64,000 nt of DNA from Pseudonocardia nematodicida (GTDB taxonomy: Bacteria > Actinomycetota > Actinomycetes > Mycobacteriales > Pseudonocardiaceae), in assembly GCF_040105385.1 (NCBI RefSeq), contig NZ_JBEDNQ010000006.1, positions 1 through 64,000 of the forward strand. The letters run 5' to 3'. This document shows, in pieces, positions 55,105-63,376 of the stretch. The position numbers and the translations under genes were made by a program. The first letter of the stretch is position 1. Each line of letters starts with the position of its first letter. The notes below the pieces were generated by a model, which worked only from the letters and a program-made list of their open reading frames with translations, searched no databases and was not told the DNA's origin.

Positions 55105-56469
55105 TCAGCCGCCGGAGCCCTGGCCGCCGCTCTGGCCGCCGGGCAGGACACCGCCCAGACCGCCGAGGCCGCCCGAGCCCTGATTGCCGGAACCCTGGTT
55201 GCCCGAGCCCTGGCCGCCCTGGTTGCCGCTGCCGCCCTGGCCACCGGTGCCCTGGTCGGTCTGTCCCGACCCGGGCTCGCGGGTCGGGGTCGCCTCGCCG
55301 GTCGAGTCCTGCTGCCCGTCACCGGAGCCGGTCCCGTCCTGCCGGCCGGACTCGCCGGTGGGATCGGTCGACGTCCCGGACTCGTCGGTGGTGGTCTCGG
55401 CGGAGGTCTGGTCGCCGGAGTCGGCGCCGGTGCCCTCGTCGCTCTGCTCCTCGGCCGGGGCGCCGCCCCAGACGTTGCCCACGGAGGTACCGCTGCCGGA
55501 CGAGTTGCCGAACGGCGAGCCCTTGAGGGCCTCGGCCCCGGTGACCAGGAACATCGACACCACGAAGGTCATCACGCCGAGCACCGCGGACACGATCACC
55601 GTCCGGCGGGTCACCCGCACCCGCCGCAGCCCGCCCAGCCGCGACCTGGCGGACGGCGACGGCGCACCGGGCAGGTGCGAGGCGTCGAGCAGGACGGTCT
55701 CCTCACCGGTCGGACCGGCGATCGGCCGGCCGGTCCCGACCACGCGGGTCGTCCCGGCACCTCCGGCACCGGCCCGGCCGGGACATGCACCGGGACCGTG
55801 GTCCTTCAGCGCGACGGCCTTGTCCTTGAGCTCGACGGCCTTGTCCCTGCCGTGCTCGATCGAGCGGGTGAACAGCGTGGTCGCCAGGGTCGAGATGATC
55901 GACCCGAGCGCGGCGCCGACCACCGTCCCGACCGCGCCGAGGAACGATCCGAGGATCGCCGTGACGATCGCCGCCCCGGCACCGGCGGCCATCTTCGTCG
56001 GGCTCAGCTCGGCCTTCAGCGAGGTCGTCTCACCGCCACCGCGACCACTGTCGTCGCCGCCACCACTGCCACCACCACCGGGGCCGGTCGGGCCACCGCC
56101 GACCGGGCCGTTCGGGCCGCCCGGTCCCGGCGCACGAGCCAGGTCCGTCGGAGCTCCGGGCGGCATGGCCCGGGTTCGCGGCGGCACGCCACCCGGGGGC
56201 GTCGCGCCCGGTCCTCCCGGGCCGGGGACGACCCGGGTGTTGCGCGGCCCACCGGGCATCGCCGTGGTCGGCGGGGTCCCGGGCCGGGGCGGTGGCGCCG
56301 CGGCGCCCGGGGGCCGGTTCGGCACGTCCCGCCGCTGCCGCGGCACGTGCGGCGCATCCGGGGCCGCGACGGGCCGGCCGTGGGTGAGGGGTGGGGCGTG
56401 ACGCGGGCGGTTCGGGGCGCCGGGAGTGGCGTCACCGGGACCGGGCTCCGGGGGGCGCTGGTGGGACAT
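55105..56469 (-). CDS. Pro/Gly-rich membrane protein of unknown function
   Basis: This 454-residue protein has a disordered Pro/Gly/Arg-rich N-terminal third. A hydrophobic hairpin-like segment follows (AAIVTAILGSFLGAVGTVVG, then AALGSIISTLATTLF), and a second helix (VIVSAVLGVMTFVVSMFLVT) precedes a C-terminal Gly/Ser/Asn/Gln-rich, acidic tail with GNQGSG-type repeats. The start is ATG 56469 after AAGGAG. A CRP-like site lies 86 bases upstream. I do not recognise a named family; surface or cell-wall-associated roles are plausible. Confidence 0.7.
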   Translation of the reverse strand: MSHQRPPEPGPGDATPGAPNRPRHAPPLTHGRPVAAPDAPHVPRQRRDVPNRPPGAAAPPPRPGTPPTTAMPGGPRNTRVVPGPGGPGATPPGGVPPRTRAMPPGAPTDLARAPGPGGPNGPVGGGPTGPGGGGSGGGDDSGRGGGETTSLKAELSPTKMAAGAGAAIVTAILGSFLGAVGTVVGAALGSIISTLATTLFTRSIEHGRDKAVELKDKAVALKDHGPGACPGRAGAGGAGTTRVVGTGRPIAGPTGEETVLLDASHLPGAPSPSARSRLGGLRRVRVTRRTVIVSAVLGVMTFVVSMFLVTGAEALKGSPFGNSSGSGTSVGNVWGGAPAEEQSDEGTGADSGDQTSAETTTDESGTSTDPTGESGRQDGTGSGDGQQDSTGEATPTREPGSGQTDQGTGGQGGSGNQGGQGSGNQGSGNQGSGGLGGLGGVLPGGQSGGQGSGG

Positions 56470-56554
56470 GGCTCCTTGCACAGAGATCGTGGGTGCGGCG
56501 GGTCCACAGATGTGAACGTCCCGGCGCCGCGGAACGCACCAGTCGATCACTCGA

Positions 56555-56570
56555 TGTGGTGACCTTCACA
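56555..56570. promoter_or_regulatory. CRP/GlxR-like site TGTGG-N6-TCACA
   Basis: TGTGGTGACCTTCACA matches the CRP consensus with one change. It lies 86 bases upstream of the Pro/Gly-rich membrane protein gene. The surrounding 100 bases are AT-rich with further ATCAC words (for example ATCACATTAAGATCACG at about 56584). Confidence 0.6.
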
Positions 56571-56629
56571 AGCGGCAGGAATGATCACATTAAGATCACG
56601 ATTCTACCGTCCCCGACGCCGCGATCCCG

Positions 56630-57298
56630 TCAGCGGGGGTGCCGGATTCCCGGGTGATCGTCGGGCAGGGCCGTACGCAGCAACGGCCACGACACGAGCA
56701 CGCTCAGGGCCACCAGCGCCGGGCTCAGCACGGTGCGGGCGAGCCCCAGCAGCACCACCTGGTCGGCCGCCCACAACGGCAGGAAGACCGCGAGTCGCAC
56801 GACGTACTGCGCGACCCACGCCCACGACGCCCGCTGGTACCCGCGCAGCAGGTCCGGGTCGCGCCGCCAGCGGGTCCGCTGCCCCAGCACCCCTCCGACG
56901 ATCACCCCGAGCAGCGGCCACCGGACCACGATCGAGATCGCCCACACCAGCGCGCTGCCGGCGTTCGACACGATCTGCACCAGGAAGAAGTCCGACGCCC
57001 GCCCGGTGGCCAGCGCGACGCCCGCCGCCAGCACCACACCCGCGAGCCCGAACAGCACCGCGCGCGGCTTGCGGCCGGACGCCAGCCGCCAGACGGCGAC
57101 CCCCGCCCCGGCCACGATCGCGGCCCCCGCGCCCCAGTTGATCGGGTACGCCGAGCCCGCCCAGCCCGCGACGAACCAGCCGGCGACGAAGGCCACCACC
57201 GGCACCGACGCGTCGACCGCCCCCGCCCGCCCGCCGAGGAGCTCGGACAGCCCGGGGTCCTCGCGGTGCGTGGCACGTGGAGCGGGATCAGGGGTCAC
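56630..57298 (-). CDS. DUF3159 membrane protein
   Basis: This 222-residue protein has about five to six hydrophobic segments and matches the actinobacterial DUF3159 family: LSELLGGRAGAVDASVPVVA, the FVAGWF helix, and GQRTRWRRDPDLLRGYQRAS, followed by WVAQYVVRLAVFLPLW. The GTG at 57298 removes a His/Arg-rich extension. The function of the family is unknown. It is divergent from the SGNH hydrolase gene. Confidence 0.85.
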   Translation of the reverse strand: MTPDPAPRATHREDPGLSELLGGRAGAVDASVPVVAFVAGWFVAGWAGSAYPINWGAGAAIVAGAGVAVWRLASGRKPRAVLFGLAGVVLAAGVALATGRASDFFLVQIVSNAGSALVWAISIVVRWPLLGVIVGGVLGQRTRWRRDPDLLRGYQRASWAWVAQYVVRLAVFLPLWAADQVVLLGLARTVLSPALVALSVLVSWPLLRTALPDDHPGIRHPR

Positions 57299-57462
57299 CC
57301 GGTAAGGGTGCCCTATCCCGGCCACCCGAGTCGACGACGCCGGTGGCGCACCCCCGTGCGCAGGGAGATCATGGCTGTAACGCCGGCCACAGTTGCGGTG
57401 AAAGTGAAAGAGGGACAACGGATCGGGGAGCGCGCGAGCGTCGTCGGAGGGGGGCGGTGCGG

Positions 57463-58254
57463 ATGCACCACAGGAGCTATGTCGCGATCGGCGACAGTTT
57501 CACCGAGGGTCTCGACGACTTCCATCCCGACGGCCTGCCGCGCGGCTGGGCCGACCGCGTCGCCGAGTCCCTCGCCGCCCGGTACCCGGGCTTCGCCTAC
57601 GCCAACCTCGCGGTGCGCGGGAAGGTCCTCGACGAGATCGTCGACGAGCAGCTCCCGGTCGCCGAGTCCCTGCGGCCCGATCTGATCACCTTCTGCGCGG
57701 GCGGCAACGACATCATCGGCTGGTCCTGCGACGTCGACGAGCTCGCCGCACGCTTCGACGCCGCGCTCGGCCGGCTGGTCGCGACCGGCGCCGAGGTGCT
57801 GATCCTCACCGGCTTCGACCTGCGCCGGATGCACCCCCTCATCCGACGGCTGCGCGGCCGTATCGCCTGCTACAACGAGGACATGCGGGCCTCCGCCGAA
57901 CGGCACGGCTGCCGGGTGGTCGACCTGTGGGCCATGGACGCGCTGGCCGACCCGCGGGCCTGGGGCCGGGACCGGCTCCACCTGGTCCCGCACGCGCACG
58001 AGCGGGTGGCCTGGCGGGTGCTGGAGGCGCTCGGGGAGCCGGCCGAGGCCGACTGGCGGGCGCCGTGGCCCGAGCCCGCGGACGTCCCCGCCCGGCTGCC
58101 GACGTGGCGGGACCGGCAGGTCGAGGACCTGCGCTGGGTGCGCGACCACGTGATGCCGTTCGTCCTCAGGCGGCTTCGCGCCCGTGAGTACTTTCCGGGG
58201 CTCCGACCCCGAAAAGTACTCACGGGCGCGTCAGCGCCTACCGCACCGGGCTGA
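57463..58254 (+). CDS. SGNH/GDSL-type hydrolase
   Basis: This 263-residue hydrolase has the catalytic Ser in YVAIGDSFTEGLDD (block I), Gly in ANLAVRGK, Asn in FCAGGNDIIG (block III) and a His in DRLHLVPHAHE (block V Asp/His). No signal peptide is evident, so it acts in the cytosol. ATG 57463 follows a GGAGG-rich stretch; a GTG two codons earlier is possible. The C-terminal 15 codons run through a long hairpin and its stop lies 17 bases inside the convergent ectD gene. Confidence 0.88.
   Translation: MHHRSYVAIGDSFTEGLDDFHPDGLPRGWADRVAESLAARYPGFAYANLAVRGKVLDEIVDEQLPVAESLRPDLITFCAGGNDIIGWSCDVDELAARFDAALGRLVATGAEVLILTGFDLRRMHPLIRRLRGRIACYNEDMRASAERHGCRVVDLWAMDALADPRAWGRDRLHLVPHAHERVAWRVLEALGEPAEADWRAPWPEPADVPARLPTWRDRQVEDLRWVRDHVMPFVLRRLRAREYFPGLRPRKVLTGASAPTAPG
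58177..58230. terminator. Long hairpin at ectD end, within SGNH coding end
   Basis: CGCGCCCGTGAGTACTTT at 58177-58194 pairs with the complement ending at 58230; after one mismatch a further short GC stem closes the loop. It begins 8 bases past the ectD stop (minus strand) and probably terminates ectD, while also forming the last codons of the SGNH gene. Confidence 0.75.
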
Positions 58255-59164
58255 AGTCGCGGGCGCCGATGTGCTCGGGCCGTGGGGCCGGGGCGGAGTA
58301 CGGCGCCAGGCAGGCGTTCTCGACGCTGTTGAACACCAGGAAGATGTTCGACCGCGGGTACGGGGTGATGTTGTTCCCGGACCCGTGCATGCAGTTGGAG
58401 TCGAAGAACGTCGCCCCGCCGGCCGCGCCGGTCATCATCGCGATGCCGTGCCGGTCGGACAGCTTCGAGATCGACTCCGGGTCCGGCGTCCCGATCTCCT
58501 GCTCCGTGAGCGAGGACAGGTGGTTGTCCGCCGGGGTCTCGCCGACGCAGGACACGAACGTCCGGTGCGAGCCCGGCATGATCATCAGGCAGCCGTTGTA
58601 CTCGTGGTTGTCGGTCAGCGAGATCGAGCAGCTCACGGCCCGCGGGCCGGGCATGCCGTCCTCGGCGTGCCAGGTCTCGAAGTCGGAGTGCCAGTAGAAG
58701 CCACCGCCGCCGAAGCCGGGCTTGTAGTTGATCCGGCTCTGGTGGACGTAGACGTCCGAGCCGAGGATCTGGCGCGCCCGGGACAGCACCCGTTCGTCGT
58801 GGACGAGGCGGCCGATGAGCTCGGAGATGAGGTGCACCTCGAAGATCGAGCGGACCTCGTCGGACGACTTCTCGACCACGCAGCGCTCGTCGGCGCGCAC
58901 GGCCGGGTCGGTCGCCAGACGGTCCAGCTCGCGCCGGTAGCCGGCCACCTCGTCGGCGGTGAGCAGGTCCGGGACCTGCACGAAGCCGTCGCGGGCGTGG
59001 GCGTCGAGCTCCTGGGCCCCGAACATCCCGGCGCTCGCACGGTCCGCCCACACGGTGGGCTCGGCGCGATCGATGAACGCGGGCGTGCCCGACACGCGGG
59101 TCGGGTAGCGGTCGCCGGTGGGCCTGAGCTGGTCGAGATCGGTGCTCCCGGTCACAGCGGTCAC
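58238..59164 (-). CDS. ectD: Ectoine hydroxylase EctD
   Basis: This 308-residue 2-oxoglutarate Fe(II) dioxygenase converts ectoine to 5-hydroxyectoine. The EctD signature is FYWHSDFETWHAEDGMPGPR, with iron ligands His159 and Asp161; the distal ligand is His260 in DSNCMHGSGNN. The GTG at 59164 follows AGGAGG by 7 bases. It is the last gene of ectA-ectB-ectC-ectD, after a 134-base gap that contains a strong hairpin, so its level may differ from ectABC. Confidence 0.96.
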   Translation of the reverse strand: MTAVTGSTDLDQLRPTGDRYPTRVSGTPAFIDRAEPTVWADRASAGMFGAQELDAHARDGFVQVPDLLTADEVAGYRRELDRLATDPAVRADERCVVEKSSDEVRSIFEVHLISELIGRLVHDERVLSRARQILGSDVYVHQSRINYKPGFGGGGFYWHSDFETWHAEDGMPGPRAVSCSISLTDNHEYNGCLMIMPGSHRTFVSCVGETPADNHLSSLTEQEIGTPDPESISKLSDRHGIAMMTGAAGGATFFDSNCMHGSGNNITPYPRSNIFLVFNSVENACLAPYSAPAPRPEHIGARDFSPVR

Positions 59165-59221
59165 GGGCGCTCCTCCTAGCGGTGTTGCGGTTCCTCTCCA
59201 CGGGTTCGGCCTGTATCTAGA

Positions 59222-59268
59222 CCACAAGGGGCGTTCCCGCTGTCATACAGCGGAAACGCCCCTCGTGG
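59222..59268 (-). terminator. 21-bp hairpin between ectC and ectD (attenuator or partial terminator)
   Basis: Bases 59222-59242 pair with 59248-59268 with two mismatches over TCATA. On the minus strand it lies 30 bases after the ectC stop and 57 bases before the ectD start. It may cut transcription of ectD relative to ectABC or protect the ectABC message. Confidence 0.65.
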
Positions 59269-59298
59269 AGTGAGCTGGAACAACGGCCCTCGCCGGGC

Positions 59299-59694
59299 TC
59301 AGTCCTCCGTGATGAGCGGGTACACGCCGTTCTCGTCGTGCACCTCACGGCCGGTGACCGGCGGGTTGAAGACGCAGACGGTCTTCATCAGCGTCTTCGG
59401 CCGCAGCTGGTGGCGCTCGTTCCCGTTCAGCACGTAGATCGAGCCCGGCTTGAGCTGGTACGTGACGTCGTTGTCCTTGTCGTAGATCTCGCCCTCACCC
59501 TCGGTGATGAAGACGGCCTCGATGTGGTTCGCGTACCAGAAGTCGTTGATCGTTCCGGGCTGCAGCGTGGTCTCGTGCACCGAGAAGCCGACCTTGTCGT
59601 TGCCGAGCACGATGCGCTTGCTGCGCCACTGCTTGTTCTCGGCTTCGACGTCGCGCTCGGTTCCGGTGATCTCCTCGATGGTGCGGACGATCAT
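59299..59694 (-). CDS. ectC: L-ectoine synthase EctC
   Basis: This 131-residue cupin cyclises N-gamma-acetyl-diaminobutyrate to ectoine. Conserved parts are MIVRTIEEITGTERDVEAEN, RIVLGNDKVGFSVHETTL, NHIEAVFITEGEGEIYD and LKPGSIYVLNGNERHQLR; the metal is held by the Glu/Tyr/His set. ATG 59694 lies 7 bases past the ectB stop. Confidence 0.97.
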   Translation of the reverse strand: MIVRTIEEITGTERDVEAENKQWRSKRIVLGNDKVGFSVHETTLQPGTINDFWYANHIEAVFITEGEGEIYDKDNDVTYQLKPGSIYVLNGNERHQLRPKTLMKTVCVFNPPVTGREVHDENGVYPLITED

Positions 59695-59701
59695 GTGGTT
59701 C

Positions 59702-60955
59702 TCAGCCTCCGGTGACGGTTCGGACGGACTCGGCGATGATCGCAAGACCTTCGTCGATCTCGTCATCGGTGGTGGTGAGCGGGGCCAGCAGCTTCAGGAC
59801 CTCGTCCTTCGGACCGGCGGTCTCCAGCAGCAGGCGGTGCTCGAAGGCCTTGGCGGCGGCCTTCTCCGCGAGGCCCTCCTCCGCGAACTGGATGCCCCGG
59901 GCCATGCCGCGTCCCTTGACGAACATCCCGGCGTCCGGGTGCTCGCCGACGATCCTCTCGAGCCCCTCGGCGATCTTCTCGCCCTTGCGCAGGGTGTCTT
60001 TCTCGAAGGCGTCGTCGCTCCACCAGTGCCGGATCGTCTCGGCGGCGGTCACGAAGGCCGGGTTGTTGCCGCGGAAGGTCCCATTGTGCTCGCCGGGGCC
60101 CCACTGGTCGTACTCGGGCTTGATCAGCACGAGCGCCATCGGCAGTCCGTAGCCGGAGATCGACTTGGAGATCGTGACCATGTCCGGCTCGATGCCGGCG
60201 ATCTCGAAGGAGAAGAACGGACCGGTCCGGCCGCAGCCCATCTGGACGTCGTCGACGATCATCAGGATGCCCTTGCGGGTGCACAGCTCCCGCAGGCCGC
60301 GCAGCCACTCGATACGGGCCGGGTTGAGCCCGCCCTCGCCCTGCACGGTCTCGACGATGACCGCGGCCGGCTCGTTGAGGCTGGAGCCGGTGTCGTCCAG
60401 GACCTTCTCGAACCACAGGAAGTCGGGCATCGTGCCGTCGAAGTAGTTGTCGAACGGCATCGGCGTCGAGTGCACCAGCGGGATGCCCGCGCCGCCGCGC
60501 TTCATCGAGTTGCCGGTCACCGAGAGCGCGCCCAGCGTCATCCCGTGGAACGCGTTGGTGAAGTTGATCAGCGCTTCCTTGCCGCTGATCTTGCGCGCCA
60601 GCTTCAGCGCCGACTCGACCGCGTTCGCACCGGTCGGGCCGGGAAACTGGACCTTGTAGTTCAGGCCGCGCGGAGCGAGGATCTTGTCCTGGAACGTGTT
60701 GAGGAAGTCACCCTTGGCCGTGGTGTACATGTCCAGGCCGTGGGTGATGCCGTCGCGCGTCAGGTAGTCGATCAGCGGCTTCTTGAGCACGTCGGGGTTG
60801 TGCCCGTAGTTGAGCGCACCGGCGCCGCCGAAGAAGTCGAGGTAGGAGTTCCCGTCGACGTCGGTCAGGCGACTGCCCTTCGCCGTGTCGAAGACGACCG
60901 GCCAGTTGCGGCAGTAGCTACGGACCTGGGACTCGAGATCCTCGAAAACGGTCAT
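59702..60955 (-). CDS. ectB: Diaminobutyrate-2-oxoglutarate transaminase EctB
   Basis: This 417-residue class III aminotransferase makes diaminobutyrate from aspartate semialdehyde. Typical segments are YLDFFGGAGALNYGHNPDVL, NAFHGMTLGALSVTGNSMKR, IMIVDDVQMGCGRTGPFFSF and the PLP Lys in TISKSISGYGLPMALVLI. ATG 60955 overlaps the ectA stop by 4 bases. Confidence 0.97.
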   Translation of the reverse strand: MTVFEDLESQVRSYCRNWPVVFDTAKGSRLTDVDGNSYLDFFGGAGALNYGHNPDVLKKPLIDYLTRDGITHGLDMYTTAKGDFLNTFQDKILAPRGLNYKVQFPGPTGANAVESALKLARKISGKEALINFTNAFHGMTLGALSVTGNSMKRGGAGIPLVHSTPMPFDNYFDGTMPDFLWFEKVLDDTGSSLNEPAAVIVETVQGEGGLNPARIEWLRGLRELCTRKGILMIVDDVQMGCGRTGPFFSFEIAGIEPDMVTISKSISGYGLPMALVLIKPEYDQWGPGEHNGTFRGNNPAFVTAAETIRHWWSDDAFEKDTLRKGEKIAEGLERIVGEHPDAGMFVKGRGMARGIQFAEEGLAEKAAAKAFEHRLLLETAGPKDEVLKLLAPLTTTDDEIDEGLAIIAESVRTVTGG

Positions 60956-61569
60956 GCGCTCTTCTCACCCTCAATATTCTGTGCTCCGTCCGACGGAGCG
61001 ATCGGGCCGATGCGGTACAGGTGCTCCGGCTCGTGGTCGTCACCGAGCAGGTCGGGACCGAAGAGGTCCTCGCGCTCGATGGTCGTGTCGTGTCGCTTCG
61101 CGAAGGACGTGAACAGCCGGATCGACGACTCGTTGTCCGGCGTGATGGTGGTCTCCATGTCGGCCGCGCCCCAGGTCCGGGCGGCCCGGTCCCACACCGC
61201 GTCCAGCATCCGGCCGGCCAGTCCCGCGCCGCGGGCGACCGGGTCGACGCACACCTGCCAGATCAGCAGCGTGTTCCGCGAGTCCGGGCGCAGGTAGCCG
61301 GTGACGAAACCGACCGCACGGCCGTCGTCCCGGCGCGCGATCACCGACGTCGACGGGAAGTCACGGGCCCACAGGACGTAGGCGTAGCGGGAGTTCGCGT
61401 CGAGCGTTCCCGACTCGACGGCGAGCCGCCACATGTCCACGCCGTCCGCCGGGACGGGTACGGCGATCGCGTAGGTGTGGGCGCCGTCGGCGTCGGCACG
61501 CGCGTCGCCGAAGGAGGCTCCGGCCGACGGTGCGGACGCCCGAGGTCCGGCCTGCTCGGGTGCGATCAT
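60952..61569 (-). CDS. ectA: Diaminobutyrate acetyltransferase EctA
   Basis: This 205-residue GNAT acetylates diaminobutyrate. The acetyl-CoA site is VCVDPVARGAGLAGRMLDAV; GFVTGYLRPDSRNTLLIWQ and MWRLAVESGTLDANSRYAYV are EctA signatures. The N-terminus is extended by about 30 residues of Ala/Gly/Asp-rich sequence relative to most EctA proteins. It heads the operon; no EctR or aspartokinase gene is adjacent. Confidence 0.96.
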   Translation of the reverse strand: MIAPEQAGPRASAPSAGASFGDARADADGAHTYAIAVPVPADGVDMWRLAVESGTLDANSRYAYVLWARDFPSTSVIARRDDGRAVGFVTGYLRPDSRNTLLIWQVCVDPVARGAGLAGRMLDAVWDRAARTWGAADMETTITPDNESSIRLFTSFAKRHDTTIEREDLFGPDLLGDDHEPEHLYRIGPIAPSDGAQNIEGEKSA

Positions 61570-61897
61570 GTTTCACGAGATTAACGGGCCGCCCGCGCGA
61601 TCGCAGCCGCGGACGGCTCGCGACAACCCCTCGGATCGGGTCCGGAGTGACGGCCCCCACTACGCCGAATGCGCTCGGCGGGTCCGGTGTCTCCCCAGCA
61701 CGCGGGGCCATTTCCGGGCCCACGACGGGGTCGTGCGGGGGGTCGCCCGGATGGCGGCAGACCGACGTCACCGTGTCCTCCGCCACGCTGCGCGACATCC
61801 CGCGTGCACGGTTCGGCCGTTCGTGCGGATGCACTTGCATCTGCATTGATCTTTGGCGACCATGGACCTTCCGCCGAAACCCCCCGGAGGAGATGTC
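61570..61897. promoter_or_regulatory. 328-base divergent region between ectA and the Cys-containing gene
   Basis: It must hold the osmotic/salt-inducible ect promoter and the promoter for the small plus-strand gene. GTTAATCTCGTGAAACATG abuts ectA (minus strand), leaving little room for a leader, so ectA may be leaderless or start further upstream. Near 61830-61845 TGCACTTGCATCTGCATTG forms short direct repeats. No open frame looks coding. Confidence 0.45.
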
Positions 61898-62206
61898 GTG
61901 CCGGTACCGCCCGTCAGTACTCGCCAGGCCCCCCTGTCGACGTCGCACGGGGGTGCTCCGGAGCCCAGCGTGACGGTGACCTGCGCGCGGGACGGGCGCA
62001 GCCACGCGGTCGCGCACGCCGTGCTGGCCGACTCGCTGGCCTCGGACACCGGTCAGTGCACCGCGGTCTGCGGACACATCGTGCTCCCTGCGTCGCTGGC
62101 GGCCCCGCCAGGCGACACCTGCGTGCTGTGCAGCGACTCCAGCCGGCCCCAGCGGCGGGCCACCCGACGGTGGCTGTGGCCGACCCAGACCCGGTACTCG
62201 GTCTGA
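61898..62206 (+). CDS. Small Cys-containing protein (hypothetical)
   Basis: This 102-residue protein has VTCARDGRSHAVAHAVLADS, then QCTAVCGHIVLPASL and DTCVLCSDSSR. The five Cys residues resemble a zinc-binding or short disulfide module. GTG 61898 is chosen because GGAGGAG lies 5 bases before it. Upstream ATG/TTG codons at 61862 and 61853 would add a Pro-rich stretch without a ribosome binding site. Small proteins of this type are common in Pseudonocardiales, but I cannot name a function. Confidence 0.65.
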   Translation: MPVPPVSTRQAPLSTSHGGAPEPSVTVTCARDGRSHAVAHAVLADSLASDTGQCTAVCGHIVLPASLAAPPGDTCVLCSDSSRPQRRATRRWLWPTQTRYSV

Positions 62207-62258
62207 CCCACCCGCGCCCGCCGGCCCGACCCGGACGGCGTCACCGCGGCCGCGCCGG

Positions 62259-62999
62259 TCAGCGTCCACCGGCCACGTCCAGCACCGCACCGGTCACGTA
62301 GCTCGCCTCGTCGGACAGCAGCCAGGCGATGGCCGCCGCCACCTCGTCCGCCCGGCCCGGCCGCCGCATCGGGATCATCGGCGCGATCCGCTCCGCGCGG
62401 CCCGGCTCCCCCGCCCGCGCGTGGAACTCGGTGTCGAGCAGCCCGGGCCGGACCCCGGCGACCCGGATCCCGTCGTCGGCGACCTCCTTGGCGAGGCCGA
62501 CGACCAGCGTGTCGACGCCGGCCTTCGCGGCGGCGTAGTCGTTCCACTCGCCGGGTGAGCCGAGCCGGGCGGCCACCGAGGAGACGTGCACCAGCACCCC
62601 GCCGGCGCCGCCGTGCCGGTGCGCGAGCCGGCGCACCGTCTCGCGCGAGCAGAGCAGCGCCGAACGCAGGTTGAGCGCGAGGACGTCGTCGATGCGCTCG
62701 TCGGTCATGTCCTCCAGCCGTTGCAGCGACGGCGCGCCACCGGCGTTGCACACCACGCCGGTCAGCGGGCCGGACAGCGACGCGGCCTCGTCGAACAGCC
62801 GGCGGACGTCGTCGCCGCGGGTCACGTCGGCGGCGACCGCGCGGGCGCGCACCCCCTCCTTCTCGCAGTCCGCGACCACGATCGCCGCGTCGTCGGCGGA
62901 ATCGCGGTGGCCGACCACGACGTCGTGCCCGCGGGAGGCGAGCAGGCGGGCGGTGGCGGCGCCGACCCCGCGGCTGGCACCGGTGACGAGGACGCTCAT
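62259..62999 (-). CDS. Short-chain dehydrogenase/reductase (FabG-like)
   Basis: This 246-residue SDR has the nucleotide motif VTGASRGVGAATARLLAS, NAGG at about 91-94, catalytic Ser in VHVSSVAARLG, and YxxxK in DYAAAKAG. The C-terminus has GAVLDVAGG. It overlaps the tatA start region by 4 bases (ATGA), so it follows tatA in one unit. Substrate unknown. Confidence 0.93.
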   Translation of the reverse strand: MSVLVTGASRGVGAATARLLASRGHDVVVGHRDSADDAAIVVADCEKEGVRARAVAADVTRGDDVRRLFDEAASLSGPLTGVVCNAGGAPSLQRLEDMTDERIDDVLALNLRSALLCSRETVRRLAHRHGGAGGVLVHVSSVAARLGSPGEWNDYAAAKAGVDTLVVGLAKEVADDGIRVAGVRPGLLDTEFHARAGEPGRAERIAPMIPMRRPGRADEVAAAIAWLLSDEASYVTGAVLDVAGGR

Positions 63000-63199
63000 G
63001 GGCCCCTTCTCTGGTCCGGATCGTCGCCGGAGCGGTCCGGCGGGTCCTGGTGGTCATTGTCGTGTGCGCGCAGCTCGCTGCGCAGGATCCGGGCGGACCG
63101 GCCGACCGAGCGGGCGACGTCCGGCAGCCGGCTCGCGCCGAACAGCAGGATCAGCACGATCAGGACGATGACCCAGTGGGAGAGCGCGAACTCGCCCAT
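62996..63199 (-). CDS. Sec-independent translocase subunit TatA/TatE-like
   Basis: This 67-residue protein has the TatA pattern: HWVIVLIVLILLFGASRLPD (transmembrane helix with FGA/LP turn), then an amphipathic helix VARSVGRSARILRSELRA and an acidic tail. ATG 63199 follows GAGGAGG. The gene is apart from any tatC and precedes an SDR, so it may be an extra TatA-like copy with a local role. Confidence 0.85.
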   Translation of the reverse strand: MGEFALSHWVIVLIVLILLFGASRLPDVARSVGRSARILRSELRAHDNDHQDPPDRSGDDPDQRRGP

Positions 63200-63376
63200 C
63201 GCCGCCTCCTCGGGACGGGTACCACGGCGGGATACACCGGGGCAACGGTTCTGCCCGGCCGGCCGTTCCCGGCTCACCTTCCGGTCACCAGACATGGACA
63301 GCCCGTCACGGCCCGGGGTTGTATCACCGGGATCGATCCGGCGGCGACGACGCCGCCCGGCGCGAAGGAGCCCACC

